A DNA stretch of 64,000 nucleotides, taken from JAAEUB01 sp964550345 (GTDB taxonomy: Bacteria; Pseudomonadota; Alphaproteobacteria; Rhodobacterales; Rhodobacteraceae). The stretch lies in the NCBI GenBank assembly GCA_964550345.1, contig CAZJYZ010000003.1, positions 44,265 through 108,264 on the forward strand, given 5' to 3'. A program made the position numbers and the translations under genes. Shown piece after piece: positions 1 to 7,389 of this stretch (its first letter is position 1; every line of letters begins with the position of its first letter). Under the pieces are notes generated by a model. The model was not told the DNA's origin, did not search any database, and saw only the letters and a program-made list of their open reading frames with translations.

Positions 1-506
1 GGCTTGCTACTGCAGGGGATGAAATAATCATAGACGAAAGCTCGATAGTCGGATCAATCGGTGTCATTTCCGCAAGCTTTGGCTTTCACGAGTTTCTGAC
101 CCGTCACGGGGTTGAACGCCGTGTTTACACGGCTGGCAAGACCAAAAGCATGCTGGATCCTTTTCAGCCGGAAAAGCCCGCCGACGTAAAACGGTTGAAG
201 GCGCTACAGGGCCAGATACATGAAACTTTCATTGCCCAGGTGAAAACACGCCGTGGCAGTAAGCTGGCCGAGGGTAAAGACCTGTTCACTGGGGATATAT
301 GGGTGGGTCAGCATGCCATCGATGATGGGCTGGCAGATAGGATCGGCCATATAGTGCCGGTTATGAAGGAACGTTATGGTGACAAGGTGAAATTCCTCAC
401 CTACGGCCCTAAACGGTCAGTCCTGCAAAGATTTGGCGCAAGGGTGATGGGCGAGGCTTTGGCGAGTGTCGAAGAACGTGCCGAATATGCGCGGTTTGGA
501 CTGTAA
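1..506 (+). CDS. S49 family signal-peptide-peptidase-like protease (5' partial)
   Basis: The frame is open from base 3 at the window edge and gives 167 residues of a Ser/Lys S49 peptidase (SppA/SohB type), which cleaves remnant signal peptides or other membrane-associated peptides. The visible N-terminal part reads LATAGDEIIIDESSIVGSIG, the typical segment just after the nucleophile Ser, which must lie upstream of the window. The Lys of TAGKTKSML (residues 45-53 of the visible part) fits the general-base lysine of the family. The C-terminal helical part is complete and ends at TAA. The first in-frame ATG at 150 is internal and is not the start. A 54-residue zinc-ribbon gene begins directly after the stop. 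Family is confident; the subfamily cannot be fixed without the N-terminus. Confidence 0.9.
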   Translation, partial: LATAGDEIIIDESSIVGSIGVISASFGFHEFLTRHGVERRVYTAGKTKSMLDPFQPEKPADVKRLKALQGQIHETFIAQVKTRRGSKLAEGKDLFTGDIWVGQHAIDDGLADRIGHIVPVMKERYGDKVKFLTYGPKRSVLQRFGARVMGEALASVEERAEYARFGL

Positions 507-671
507 ATGGTCATCAAGGGCATCTTTCTGTTTCTTGCGTTCATGCTGGTTCTGGCGATGTTCGGTCGCTTACGCTATCCCGGTCAGAAGAAGTTAGAGG
601 CGATGAAATGCCCACGTTGCGGGCGCCACAGGATTGGCAAGAGCCGCTGTGATTGTGACCGGAAGGGCTGA
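507..671 (+). CDS. small membrane-anchored zinc-ribbon protein (54 aa)
   Basis: The ATG immediately follows the TAA of the S49 peptidase gene. The product is 54 residues: a hydrophobic N-terminal segment (about residues 4-20, rich in F, L, A and M), then a basic stretch, then a compact cysteine motif CPRC followed by CDC (about residues 37-51). This is the spacing of a minimal zinc ribbon. It ends with TGA three bases before the antiporter start, so translational coupling on both sides is likely. Codon use and position support a real gene. I cannot name a function. A short membrane-tethered zinc ribbon next to a membrane protease could act in assembly or quality control, but that is inference only. 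Confidence 0.7.
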   Translation: MVIKGIFLFLAFMLVLAMFGRLRYPGQKKLEAMKCPRCGRHRIGKSRCDCDRKG

Positions 672-674
672 GTT

Positions 675-1643
675 TTGGACCTGATCTATGCCACCCTTGG
701 ATTGGTGATCTTGCTGCTTGCCGGTGATGCACTGGTGCGTGGGGCCGTGAACCTTTCCTTGCGCATGGGCGTGCCGGCGCTGATTGTATCGCTAACTATT
801 GTCGCCTTTGGTACATCGGCGCCTGAACTGCTGATCGCTATTCAGGCCATACATGACGGTGTGCCGGGGCTGGCTATGGGCAATGTGGTAGGCTCAAATA
901 CTGCGAATGTATTACTGGTTTTAGGGGTGCCCGCTTTGATGTCGGGGCTGGACACCAGCACTTGTGAAACCCGGCGAAATTACCTCACCATGATGGCGGC
1001 AACCCTGCTGTTCACCGCTCTGTCATTCTACGGCGTTATAAGCTGGATGCAGGGTCTGGTCTTGCTGGCGGGTCTTGCGCTTATGCTGGGCTCAGCCTTT
1101 CGCGAGGCAAGCGCGCACCGCCGCAAATTGCAGGAAGAAGCTTTAGCGGTAGAAGAGCTGGAAGATGTTGAGGGCGCCGATCCCGATATGCCCGGTTGGC
1201 GCATCGCCATGTTCCTCGTGTTGGGCTTGGTCGGCTTGCCGTTGGGTGCCAGCCTTTTGGTCGACGCTTCAACCTCTATTGCACGGCATTTCGGGGTTTC
1301 CGAAACCATTATCGGCCTGACATTAGTGGCGCTTGGCACTTCCTTGCCCGAGCTTGCGACGACTGTGATGGCAGCGATGCGAAACCATGCCGAAGTAGCA
1401 ATTGGCAACGTCATTGGTTCCAACATGTTCAATCTTCTGGCCATTATCGGGGTCGCCAGCTTTGTCGGACCTATCCCGGTTGAGCCGGGAATACTGTTTT
1501 TCGATATCTGGGTTATGATCGGGGCGTCATTGTTACTTGCCCCATTCGTGTTCCTGAAATGGCATATGGGGCGGGGTTGGGGCGTAGTCTTTACGGCGCT
1601 TTACCTGGGTTATGTCGTCGTCTTGCTGGGGTCACAGGTATGA
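675..1643 (+). CDS. calcium/sodium antiporter family protein (YrbG-like)
   Basis: A 322-residue integral membrane protein of the Ca2+/cation antiporter (CaCA) superfamily. The family signature appears twice, as expected for the two inverted repeats: GTSAPEL at about residues 46-52 and GTSLPEL near residue 220. The acidic residues in these motifs form the ion-binding site in NCX-type structures. About ten hydrophobic segments are visible, with a polar, Glu-rich cytoplasmic loop (about residues 140-170) between the halves. The start is TTG at 675, since no ATG precedes the conserved N-terminal helix. The stop overlaps the start of the downstream SDR gene (ATGA). Whether Ca2+, Na+ or K+ is physiological cannot be read from the sequence. 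Confidence 0.9.
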   Translation: MDLIYATLGLVILLLAGDALVRGAVNLSLRMGVPALIVSLTIVAFGTSAPELLIAIQAIHDGVPGLAMGNVVGSNTANVLLVLGVPALMSGLDTSTCETRRNYLTMMAATLLFTALSFYGVISWMQGLVLLAGLALMLGSAFREASAHRRKLQEEALAVEELEDVEGADPDMPGWRIAMFLVLGLVGLPLGASLLVDASTSIARHFGVSETIIGLTLVALGTSLPELATTVMAAMRNHAEVAIGNVIGSNMFNLLAIIGVASFVGPIPVEPGILFFDIWVMIGASLLLAPFVFLKWHMGRGWGVVFTALYLGYVVVLLGSQV

Positions 1644-2425
1644 GCGCCGGGCGCGCTCTGATCACCGGCGCTGGCGCGCGTCTGGGGCAGGCCATGGCAC
1701 TTTTTCTGGCGGGTCGTGGTTTTGATGTGGCGGTGCATTATGCAAGCTCGGCAAAAGGTGCGCAGGAAACTGTTCAGGGTGTGAAGCAGGCTGGTCAGCT
1801 TGGTGTCTCTTTGCAGGCCGATCTTTTGGACCCAAAGGCGGTTGAGGCACTTGTCCCGCATGCGCGTGAGGCACTGGGCGGTCCTTTGACCCTGCTTATC
1901 AACAATGCCTCGATCTTTGAATATGACACGCTTGAGAGCGCCACGACGGAAAGCTGGGAACGTCACATTGGCAGTAATTTGCGCGCCCCCTTTTTCCTGA
2001 CGCAAGCCTTTGCCGCGCAAGCACCCAAAGAAACCTCGGATGAGGCAGGTGAGGCCATCGCGACGGCGCTGGTGGTGAATATGATTGACCAGCGGGTGAA
2101 GAAACTCACACCGGAATTCATGACGTATTCGCTGGCCAAAGCCGGGCTTTGGGCGATGACGCAGACCACTGCGCAGGCGCTTGCACCGGGTATCCGCGTT
2201 AACGCCATTGCCCCGGGTCCCACCATGATTGGCGCGCGTCAGTCGCAGGGGCATTTTGATCGCCAGCGACAAAATACAATTCTAAAGCGCGGCGCCAATC
2301 CAAGTGACGTGAACGGTGCGCTGGGATATTTCCTTGATGCGCCTTCTGTTACCGGACAGTTGATCGCGGTTGATGGCGGGCAGCATCTGGGCTGGAAAAC
2401 CCCTGATATTCTGGGCGTCGAGTAA
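1640..2425 (+). CDS. SDR family oxidoreductase, pteridine-reductase-like
   Basis: A 261-residue short-chain dehydrogenase. It has the nucleotide-binding TGAGARLG motif (residues 9-16), NNAS in place of the usual NNAG (89-92) and a YxxxK catalytic pair (Y164, K168). The position that is normally the catalytic Ser carries Asp within NMIDQRV. NNAS, the R-L-G turn and the DQRV stretch are typical of pteridine and dihydromonapterin reductases (PTR1/FolM type), so the likely reaction is NADPH-dependent reduction of a pterin or dihydrofolate. The open frame extends upstream into the antiporter gene, but the ATG at 1640 overlaps that gene's stop and begins the Rossmann strand correctly. Substrate assignment is by motif only. 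Confidence 0.8.
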   Translation: MSAGRALITGAGARLGQAMALFLAGRGFDVAVHYASSAKGAQETVQGVKQAGQLGVSLQADLLDPKAVEALVPHAREALGGPLTLLINNASIFEYDTLESATTESWERHIGSNLRAPFFLTQAFAAQAPKETSDEAGEAIATALVVNMIDQRVKKLTPEFMTYSLAKAGLWAMTQTTAQALAPGIRVNAIAPGPTMIGARQSQGHFDRQRQNTILKRGANPSDVNGALGYFLDAPSVTGQLIAVDGGQHLGWKTPDILGVE

Positions 2426-2710
2426 CCGGCCGTACGAACTTGTGCACGTGAGGTCTCCAAATTTTTCGCCTGCCAAATTTTTGCCATGATTTCAAGTATT
2501 TACAATTTCTAAACAAAAGTTTGGTTTAAAAACAATGGCTTAATAATGTGCTTAAAAAATAGGCAAACCGGCAAAGTCCGCCTGAAACAAGGATAATTTC
2601 CGGGTGGCACAAACTTGTGCCCATACTTATCCACAGAGAATGTGGGCATGTTTTTCCTTGCTAAAAGTAGGTTTTAATAGCAGGCAGACGGGAATCATAA
2701 AGAGCTAGGT
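2426..2710. other. 285-bp AT-rich intergenic region with a DnaA-box dyad
   Basis: This gap lies between the SDR gene and uvrC. It is clearly AT-rich (about 2460-2570) and holds three TTAA motifs at 2524-2556. Near its right end are a perfect inverted repeat GGCACAA-ac-TTGTGCC (2606-2621) and a consensus DnaA box. No tRNA or small ORF is convincing. It presumably also carries the uvrC promoter. No SOS-type GTTC repeat is visible upstream of uvrC. Confidence 0.5.
2627..2649 (+). promoter_or_regulatory. putative DnaA box pair (dyad)
   Basis: TTATCCACA at 2627-2635 is a perfect match to the bacterial DnaA box consensus. Five bases later TGTGGGCAT (2641-2649) is an inverted copy matching 7 of 9 positions, so CCACA-gagaa-TGTGG forms an exact dyad. 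It sits about 60-85 bp before uvrC. It could be a DnaA-regulated promoter or a titration site. The single perfect box is what supports the call; binding is not shown. Confidence 0.4.
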
Positions 2711-4588
2711 ATGAATACTGAAAGCGAACAGGAGAAAGCCGATAGCCCAGCACTGGGCTTTGACGTTGTGGCTTCCTACCTGCGCGTCCTTGATAACTCG
2801 CCCGGTGTGTATCGTATGCTCGATGCTCAGGGGCGCGTGCTGTATGTAGGAAAAGCCCGGTCGCTGAAGAAGCGTGTTTCAAGTTATGCAAAGCCGAAAG
2901 GGCACACGGCGCGCATTTTGCGGATGATCAGTCAGACCGCTTCGATGATGTTCCTGACGACCCGCACGGAAACTGAAGCTCTGCTGCTTGAGCAAAACCT
3001 GATCAAGCAGCTTAAACCTCATTTCAATGTGCTGCTGCGGGACGACAAAAGTTTTCCAAATATCCTCGTGACCAAGGATCACCCCTATCCGCAAATCAAA
3101 AAGCACCGCGGGGCGAAAAAACAGAAGGGCGCTTATTATGGCCCCTTTGCTTCGGCTGATGCGGTTAATCGAACCCTAAACCAGCTGCAAAAGGTTTTCC
3201 TTTTACGCAATTGTACAAACGCGACCTTTGATGCCCGTTCGCGGCCATGCCTTCTATATCAAATCAAGCGCTGTGCCGGTCCCTGTGTTGGCAAGATTTC
3301 CGAGCAAGACTACGCGGCACTGGTCGAAGATGCTGAAAGCTTTCTGACCGGCAAAAGTACCCGCGTTCAAACCGCACTTGCCGAAGATATGGCTGAGGCT
3401 TCGGCCGCAATGGAGTTTGAGCGCGCGGCCATCCTGCGCGATCGTATCCGTGCCCTGACACAGGTCCAGCAAGCACAGGGCATTAACCCACGTGGTGTTG
3501 CCGAGGCCGATGTCATAGCGCTTCATATGGAGGGCGGGCAGGCTTGCGTTCAGGTGTTCTTTATCCGCGCTAATCAGAACTGGGGTAACCGTGATTTTTA
3601 TCCTCGTACCGGCGCCGGGGCTGGTGCGGGTGAAGTTCTGCAGGCTTTCGTCGGGCAATTCTACGACAAAAAAGAACCACCGCGCCTGATCCTTCTGTCG
3701 AACCCTCTTGATGACCATGATCTGATGGAGGAGGCCTTGAGCCAGAAGGCCGGGCGTAAGGTCGAGCTTGCAGTGCCTCTGCGCGGCGAAAAGCATGAAT
3801 TGGTAACCGGTGCCCAAAGGAATGCCCGCGAAAGCCTTGGCCGCAAACTGGCGGAGACCGCGACACAGGCGAAACTTCTCAAAGGGCTGGCCGAGGCTTT
3901 TGACCTGCCTGTGCCACCATCCCGGATTGAGGTCTACGATAACTCGCATATCCAGGGCGCGCACGCGGTTGGCGCCATGATCGTGGCGGGGCCGGAGGGC
4001 TATATGAAAAGCCAGTACCGCAAGTTCAATATCAAAGGGCAGGATCTGACCCCGGGCGATGATTTCGGCATGATGAAAGAGGTTTTGACACGGCGGTTCA
4101 AACGACTGCTGAAGGAAGACCCCGATCGTAAGGGTGATAGCTGGCCCGACCTGCTGCTTATCGACGGTGGGGCAGGGCAGGTCTCTGCGGTGGCCGGTAT
4201 TATGGCCGAACTGGGGGTCGAAGGCATCGACATGCTGGGTGTTGCAAAAGGAGAGGATCGTGACGCTGGCAAAGAGGAATTTTACCGCAAAGGCAAACGC
4301 CCTTTTGCCCTTAGGATGAACGATCCGGTGCTATATTTTGTGCAGCGTCTGCGGGACGAAGCGCACCGTTTTGCCATTGGTACCCACCGGGCCAAGCGGG
4401 CAAAAAGCATTGGAGCAACGCCGTTGGATGAAATTTCTGGGGTGGGGGCCGGTCGCAAACGCGCCTTGCTGGCTCATTTCGGCTCGGCCAAGGCAGTAAG
4501 CCGCGCCGGGCTTGAGGATCTGAAGGCTGTTGATGGTATTTCGGCCCGTCTGGCCGAAACGATTTATGGTTTCTTTCACAGCGATTAA
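2711..4588 (+). CDS. uvrC: excinuclease ABC subunit C
   Basis: A 625-residue UvrC, which makes both incisions flanking a DNA lesion in UvrABC nucleotide excision repair. The N-terminal GIY-YIG nuclease domain is intact (GVY at 32-34, YVG at 45-47) and makes the 3' cut. A UVR helical hairpin around residues 205-240 binds UvrB. The RNase-H-like endonuclease half follows, with DNSHIQG, LLIDGGAGQ and the YRKFNIKG region, and makes the 5' cut. Tandem helix-hairpin-helix motifs occupy roughly the last 60 residues. Length is normal for the family. The upstream intergenic region contains a DnaA-box dyad but no recognisable LexA site. The gene is convergent with the copper chaperone gene. Confidence 0.97.
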   Translation: MNTESEQEKADSPALGFDVVASYLRVLDNSPGVYRMLDAQGRVLYVGKARSLKKRVSSYAKPKGHTARILRMISQTASMMFLTTRTETEALLLEQNLIKQLKPHFNVLLRDDKSFPNILVTKDHPYPQIKKHRGAKKQKGAYYGPFASADAVNRTLNQLQKVFLLRNCTNATFDARSRPCLLYQIKRCAGPCVGKISEQDYAALVEDAESFLTGKSTRVQTALAEDMAEASAAMEFERAAILRDRIRALTQVQQAQGINPRGVAEADVIALHMEGGQACVQVFFIRANQNWGNRDFYPRTGAGAGAGEVLQAFVGQFYDKKEPPRLILLSNPLDDHDLMEEALSQKAGRKVELAVPLRGEKHELVTGAQRNARESLGRKLAETATQAKLLKGLAEAFDLPVPPSRIEVYDNSHIQGAHAVGAMIVAGPEGYMKSQYRKFNIKGQDLTPGDDFGMMKEVLTRRFKRLLKEDPDRKGDSWPDLLLIDGGAGQVSAVAGIMAELGVEGIDMLGVAKGEDRDAGKEEFYRKGKRPFALRMNDPVLYFVQRLRDEAHRFAIGTHRAKRAKSIGATPLDEISGVGAGRKRALLAHFGSAKAVSRAGLEDLKAVDGISARLAETIYGFFHSD

Positions 4589-4619
4589 GCTGCATAAGAG
4601 GTTCGGTCCGAAACGGGCG

Positions 4620-4653
4620 CTTCGGGGCGGGTGAGGACAGAATTGCCCCGAAG
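4620..4653. terminator. possible bidirectional hairpin between uvrC and the copper chaperone gene
   Basis: CTTCGGGGC (4620-4628) and GCCCCGAAG (4645-4653) form a perfect 9-bp stem with a 16-base loop, in the 90-bp gap between convergent genes. There is no U tract on either side, so intrinsic termination is uncertain. Confidence 0.4.
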
Positions 4654-4678
4654 GCCCCCTGATTCAGACCAGCACTGA

Positions 4679-5170
4679 TTAGCCGTCAGTGCTCATGTGG
4701 GTCATGTTACCAGGCATTGGTTGACGTTCGAGGTCCACTGGGATTTCCAGTGTGATCTCGCCAGCCTGTTCAAATACCAGCGTTACGGTGATGAGGTTGC
4801 CGTGCTCCATCGGTGTGTTCAGCCCCATGAACATTACATGGTCAGCTCCACGCATCAGCATATGGGTTTCGCCGGCAGGTATGGCAAAGCCACCTTCTAC
4901 CTTGCGCATTTGCATGACGCCGCCTTCAGCCTCAATATGAGTGTGCAGTTCAACCACCTTCGAGATGTCCGAATAGGCTGCGATAAGCTGATCGGCTTCG
5001 TCTCCGGAATTGACGATCTTCATAAAGGCCGCCCCAGACATGGCGTTCATGCCGGATGAACGGGCATAGGGATCTTCGATGGAAATCTCGCTACCGGCGA
5101 AGACAGGTAAAGCTGTCAGGCCAAGGGATATGGCCATTCCGGCCGTAAGTAGGGTGTTCTTGAAGGACAT
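4679..5170 (-). CDS. periplasmic copper chaperone PCu(A)C
   Basis: A 163-residue secreted protein. The signal peptide is clear (about residues 1-25, ending in VFA). The mature domain carries the PCu(A)C copper-binding residues in order: His76/His78, Met86/Met88, His103, then His111-x-Met113. Proteins of this family hold Cu(I) in the periplasm and deliver it to the CuA/CuB sites of cytochrome c oxidase, usually with SenC/Sco, which is not in this window. The gene lies 42 bp after a second exported-protein gene on the same strand and is probably cotranscribed with it. The C-terminus is Met/His-rich, which may add copper ligands. Confidence 0.92.
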   Translation of the reverse strand: MSFKNTLLTAGMAISLGLTALPVFAGSEISIEDPYARSSGMNAMSGAAFMKIVNSGDEADQLIAAYSDISKVVELHTHIEAEGGVMQMRKVEGGFAIPAGETHMLMRGADHVMFMGLNTPMEHGNLITVTLVFEQAGEITLEIPVDLERQPMPGNMTHMSTDG

Positions 5171-5212
5171 GTGTATTCTCCTGATGTCCGAATTGGCTTG
5201 AAAATATAAGGT

Positions 5213-5554
5213 TCAAACCAGTGCGGGTGGCCCGCGGGCAGAAGGAGAAAGCTCAATTGATGTGGTGAATATTACCGGGTCCGCTGGGGAGATTTCCGCC
5301 AGCAGATGTGCCTCGTGCAGAGGCATTTCCGGCATCGTGAAATCAGCGGCAAAGATCGAGGCCCCGTCCGGGCAGACATGGGCGGTTTCGATCGGTTGCC
5401 CGTCGGGTCCAATGACGATTGTTGTCATCGAGACACCCGCGCAAATGACGACTTCCATTCCGATATCAGAGTTTCCACCCCGTGCGTCAGCCAGCGTCAG
5501 GCTGGTGAATGCCAGAAGGAACGTTAGAACATATGCTGATATCAAACGCGTCAT
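5213..5554 (-). CDS. small exported protein upstream of the copper chaperone
   Basis: A 113-residue protein with a signal peptide (about residues 1-24), followed by a short mature region with two cysteines (ICAG and HVCPDG) and a C-terminal S-A-R-G-P-P sequence. The overall plan (signal peptide, a few Cys/His, R-x-P-P end) recalls small DUF2946-type periplasmic proteins that co-occur with PCu(A)C genes, but I do not assign it firmly. It starts the two-gene minus-strand unit. A role in periplasmic copper handling is inferred from that neighbour and from the Cys, His and Met residues. Confidence 0.7.
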   Translation of the reverse strand: MTRLISAYVLTFLLAFTSLTLADARGGNSDIGMEVVICAGVSMTTIVIGPDGQPIETAHVCPDGASIFAADFTMPEMPLHEAHLLAEISPADPVIFTTSIELSPSARGPPALV

Positions 5555-5642
5555 AGGTATCAGCTAATGCCTATATTCCGGCGGCGCAAGTGGACGAAAG
5601 CGCGCGGGTGAATTTTTTCTTTGGGGCTGCTAAGATGCCTTT

Positions 5643-5918
5643 ATGACGACAGAAATCATAGATGAAACAACCGTAGGATTTCTGGGGGATGCACGGGTGG
5701 CAATGGGCAGTATTGTTCGGGAAGGAACTTATTTATCACCCGATGGCAGCACCGCGCGGGGCGTGACCTGCTACCTCATTCCAATTGAGCCCGAGGGGGA
5801 AAGCATCCTTGTGGGCAAAGGCAGTATCGCCGAAATTGATGGCGCTTTGTGGTTAGTAGAAGCAGTGGAAGTTGCAACTCCCGGTGATGGGGTCGTTCGC
5901 CTTAGGAAAATGGATTAA
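5643..5918 (+). CDS. hypothetical protein (91 aa)
   Basis: A 91-residue soluble, acidic protein with no signal peptide or membrane segment and no motif I recognise. The sequence is rich in short beta-prone stretches (for example around V-T-C-Y-L-I-P-I, about residues 42-49, and V-E-A-V-E-V near the end), suggesting a small beta barrel or sandwich. The ribosome-binding site is weak (only AAGATG precedes the ATG). It is a single gene, divergent from the copper unit and convergent with rpmB. Confidence 0.55.
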   Translation: MTTEIIDETTVGFLGDARVAMGSIVREGTYLSPDGSTARGVTCYLIPIEPEGESILVGKGSIAEIDGALWLVEAVEVATPGDGVVRLRKMD

Positions 5919-5960
5919 CCCGCGCTGCCATCACGACCGTTCGCAGGGCGCAATGCTTCC

Positions 5961-5992
5961 TTAAAGAAAAGGGCGCCAGCATAGGCGCCCTT
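5961..5992 (-). terminator. rho-independent terminator of rpmB
   Basis: Read on the minus strand, a perfect 9-bp stem (AAGGGCGCC with GGCGCCCTT, plus coordinates 5969-5977 and 5984-5992, 6-base loop) is followed by TTCTTTAA. It lies 33 bases after the rpmB stop. Confidence 0.85.
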
Positions 5993-6024
5993 CAGAAATT
6001 CTCAGTACTTTGCGTGATGTCGGC

Positions 6025-6318
6025 TTAGGCGTTGGCAGCGGCCTGAGCCTTGGCAATGTCCTTTTTGATCTTAAGGGCATTTGTCGAAAGCTCGCTGTCT
6101 TTCGCTTTAGCCATGAACGCATCCAGACCACCGCGGTGATCAACAGTGCGCAGGGCAGCTGCCGAGATACGCAGTTTGAAACCGCGGCCCAGTGTTTCGG
6201 ACTGCAGGGTTACATCATTCAGGTTAGGCAGGAACCGGCGGCGGGTGCGGTTCTTGGCATGGCTGACATTGTTGCCCGTCATGGGGCCTTTTCCGGTCAG
6301 TTCGCAGCGGCGCGACAT
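6025..6318 (-). CDS. rpmB: 50S ribosomal protein L28
   Basis: A 97-residue, strongly basic L28, a component of the large ribosomal subunit. The N-terminus begins SRRCELTGKGP, followed by the family's NNVSHAKN/RTRRRFLPN region, and the middle has the conserved ISAAALRTVDHRGG stretch. The length matches alphaproteobacterial L28 proteins, which have a longer C-terminal tail than the E. coli protein. A strong hairpin terminator follows. The gene is monocistronic in this arrangement. Confidence 0.97.
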   Translation of the reverse strand: MSRRCELTGKGPMTGNNVSHAKNRTRRRFLPNLNDVTLQSETLGRGFKLRISAAALRTVDHRGGLDAFMAKAKDSELSTNALKIKKDIAKAQAAANA

Positions 6319-6695
6319 CGGCTTTTCCTCTCTCTGGCCCTAAATCCGGGCGGTCCCGGCGGGCGGCTTTCAATGCAAACGGGTGCCGCAAAAGGCAGCA
6401 CCCTGAATTCCGTCCGCGCTCAATAGGCCGATAGAGAAGGGGCGTCAAGTGAGTCGGCGCCTGAAAATGTATGCAAACTTGTACTGCCTATTGCTTTTAT
6501 CAAAGTGCCCTGGGCGAAATCCACAGATACCTTAGCTGCAAGACGGACTTATTTCCTTAATGAAATCAGGTGCTTCGACCAGTATGGTCTAAAAATTACG
6601 ACACGAAGTAAAAAATACTATACTTTGAGTAAGGTTTGTTATACTTAGTGTCCGAAATACACGACTCAGCTTTTGGAACAAATCACGAGGCCCAC
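6319..6695. other. 377-bp intergenic region
   Basis: The gap between divergent rpmB and the membrane-protein gene at 6696. The left third is GC-rich and must hold the rpmB promoter and leader on the minus strand. The right part (about 6470-6660) is AT-rich and carries two TATACTT copies upstream of the plus-strand gene. I see no tRNA, small RNA signature or coding frame of note. Confidence 0.5.
6619..6646 (+). promoter_or_regulatory. TATACTT direct repeat, two helical turns apart
   Basis: TATACTT occurs at 6619-6625 and 6640-6646, a start-to-start distance of 21 bp. Either could serve as a -10 element; TTACGA at 6596-6601 lies 17 bp before the first. Equal spacing on one face of the helix also suits a dimeric regulator such as the XRE protein encoded two genes downstream. 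Tentative. Confidence 0.3.
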
Positions 6696-7145
6696 ATGTC
6701 CTACCAACAAAAAAATATTATCGTTTCACTGATCACCACGCTCGTGTTGTTTGTGGTCTATTACTCCTACATGTCTGATTATCATCAAAAAGGGTTGCTG
6801 GATGGGCCCGGGGGGCTAGTGCTCGTCGGCAAATCGGTCCTTTGGCTGATTGCTGCCAGCATTGCCATGACAATCATTGTCGCCATCCTTTTCAATATTC
6901 TGTTTGCGATAGCCACTAATGACAGGAATCCCAGTTTTACCACCGATGAACGCGACAAACTGATTGATCTGAAGGGACTGAATGTCATGCTTTATGTGAC
7001 CGGCGCGGGATTTATCCTCGCCATGATCGCGTTGGCACTGGGCTGGCAGGCCTGGCAGGTCTTCATGCTGATTATTGCCAGTTTCGCCTTAGGGGATGTA
7101 TCCGGAAATCTCAGCAAAATGTACTTTTATAGTCGGGGGTTTTGA
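6696..7145 (+). CDS. four-helix membrane protein paired with an XRE regulator
   Basis: A 149-residue integral membrane protein with four hydrophobic segments (roughly residues 8-27, 45-70, 95-115 and 120-138). Between the second and third lies a polar loop with N-D-R-N-P-S and T-D-E-R-D. The open frame continues 20 codons upstream, but the ATG at 6696 has a good ribosome-binding site (ACGAGG) and begins just before the first helix. A short membrane protein carrying a DERD loop and followed by an XRE-type regulator is a recurrent arrangement (DUF2178/DUF3796-like pairs), in which the membrane protein may modulate the regulator. Assignment to a specific DUF is not certain. Confidence 0.75.
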   Translation: MSYQQKNIIVSLITTLVLFVVYYSYMSDYHQKGLLDGPGGLVLVGKSVLWLIAASIAMTIIVAILFNILFAIATNDRNPSFTTDERDKLIDLKGLNVMLYVTGAGFILAMIALALGWQAWQVFMLIIASFALGDVSGNLSKMYFYSRGF

Positions 7146-7146
7146 A

Positions 7147-7368
7147 ATGGTTCAAACACGTGTCTCCAACAATATCCGCCGGCTGCGGTTTGACCATGAT
7201 GAGATGACGCAGGCCGCCCTTGCCGAACAAGTCGGTGTCACAAGACAAACCATCGTAGCCATCGAAAAGGCCAAATACGCCCCGTCACTGGAACTGGCCT
7301 TTCTGATTGCACGGGCATTCGGAAAACCGCTCGAGGAAGTTTTTATCTTCCCAGGCAATGACACTTAG
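7147..7368 (+). CDS. XRE family helix-turn-helix transcriptional regulator (73 aa)
   Basis: A 73-residue protein that is almost entirely one HTH_3 domain: N-N-I-R-R-L-R at the start, the Q-A-A-L-A-E-Q-V-G-V-T-R-Q-T-I recognition hairpin in the middle, and the E-K-x-K-Y-x-P-S-L-E-L-A motif typical of the YgzD/MM_1517-like regulators. There is no ligand-binding domain. The start at 7147 comes one base after the stop of the membrane-protein gene and is much better placed than upstream in-frame ATGs. A DUF4386 gene follows 21 bp downstream. Likely an autoregulator of this three-gene unit. Confidence 0.9.
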   Translation: MVQTRVSNNIRRLRFDHDEMTQAALAEQVGVTRQTIVAIEKAKYAPSLELAFLIARAFGKPLEEVFIFPGNDT

Positions 7369-7389
7369 AACCTAAAGACTGGAAACAAA

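Noticed and set aside
1610..2272. 220-codon open frame antisense to the SDR gene
   Set aside because: The SDR frame on the plus strand has all family motifs; the antisense product is basic and low in recognisable structure.
3254..3964. 236-codon open frame antisense to uvrC
   Set aside because: Shadow of the highly conserved uvrC coding frame; no ribosome-binding site or homology pattern.
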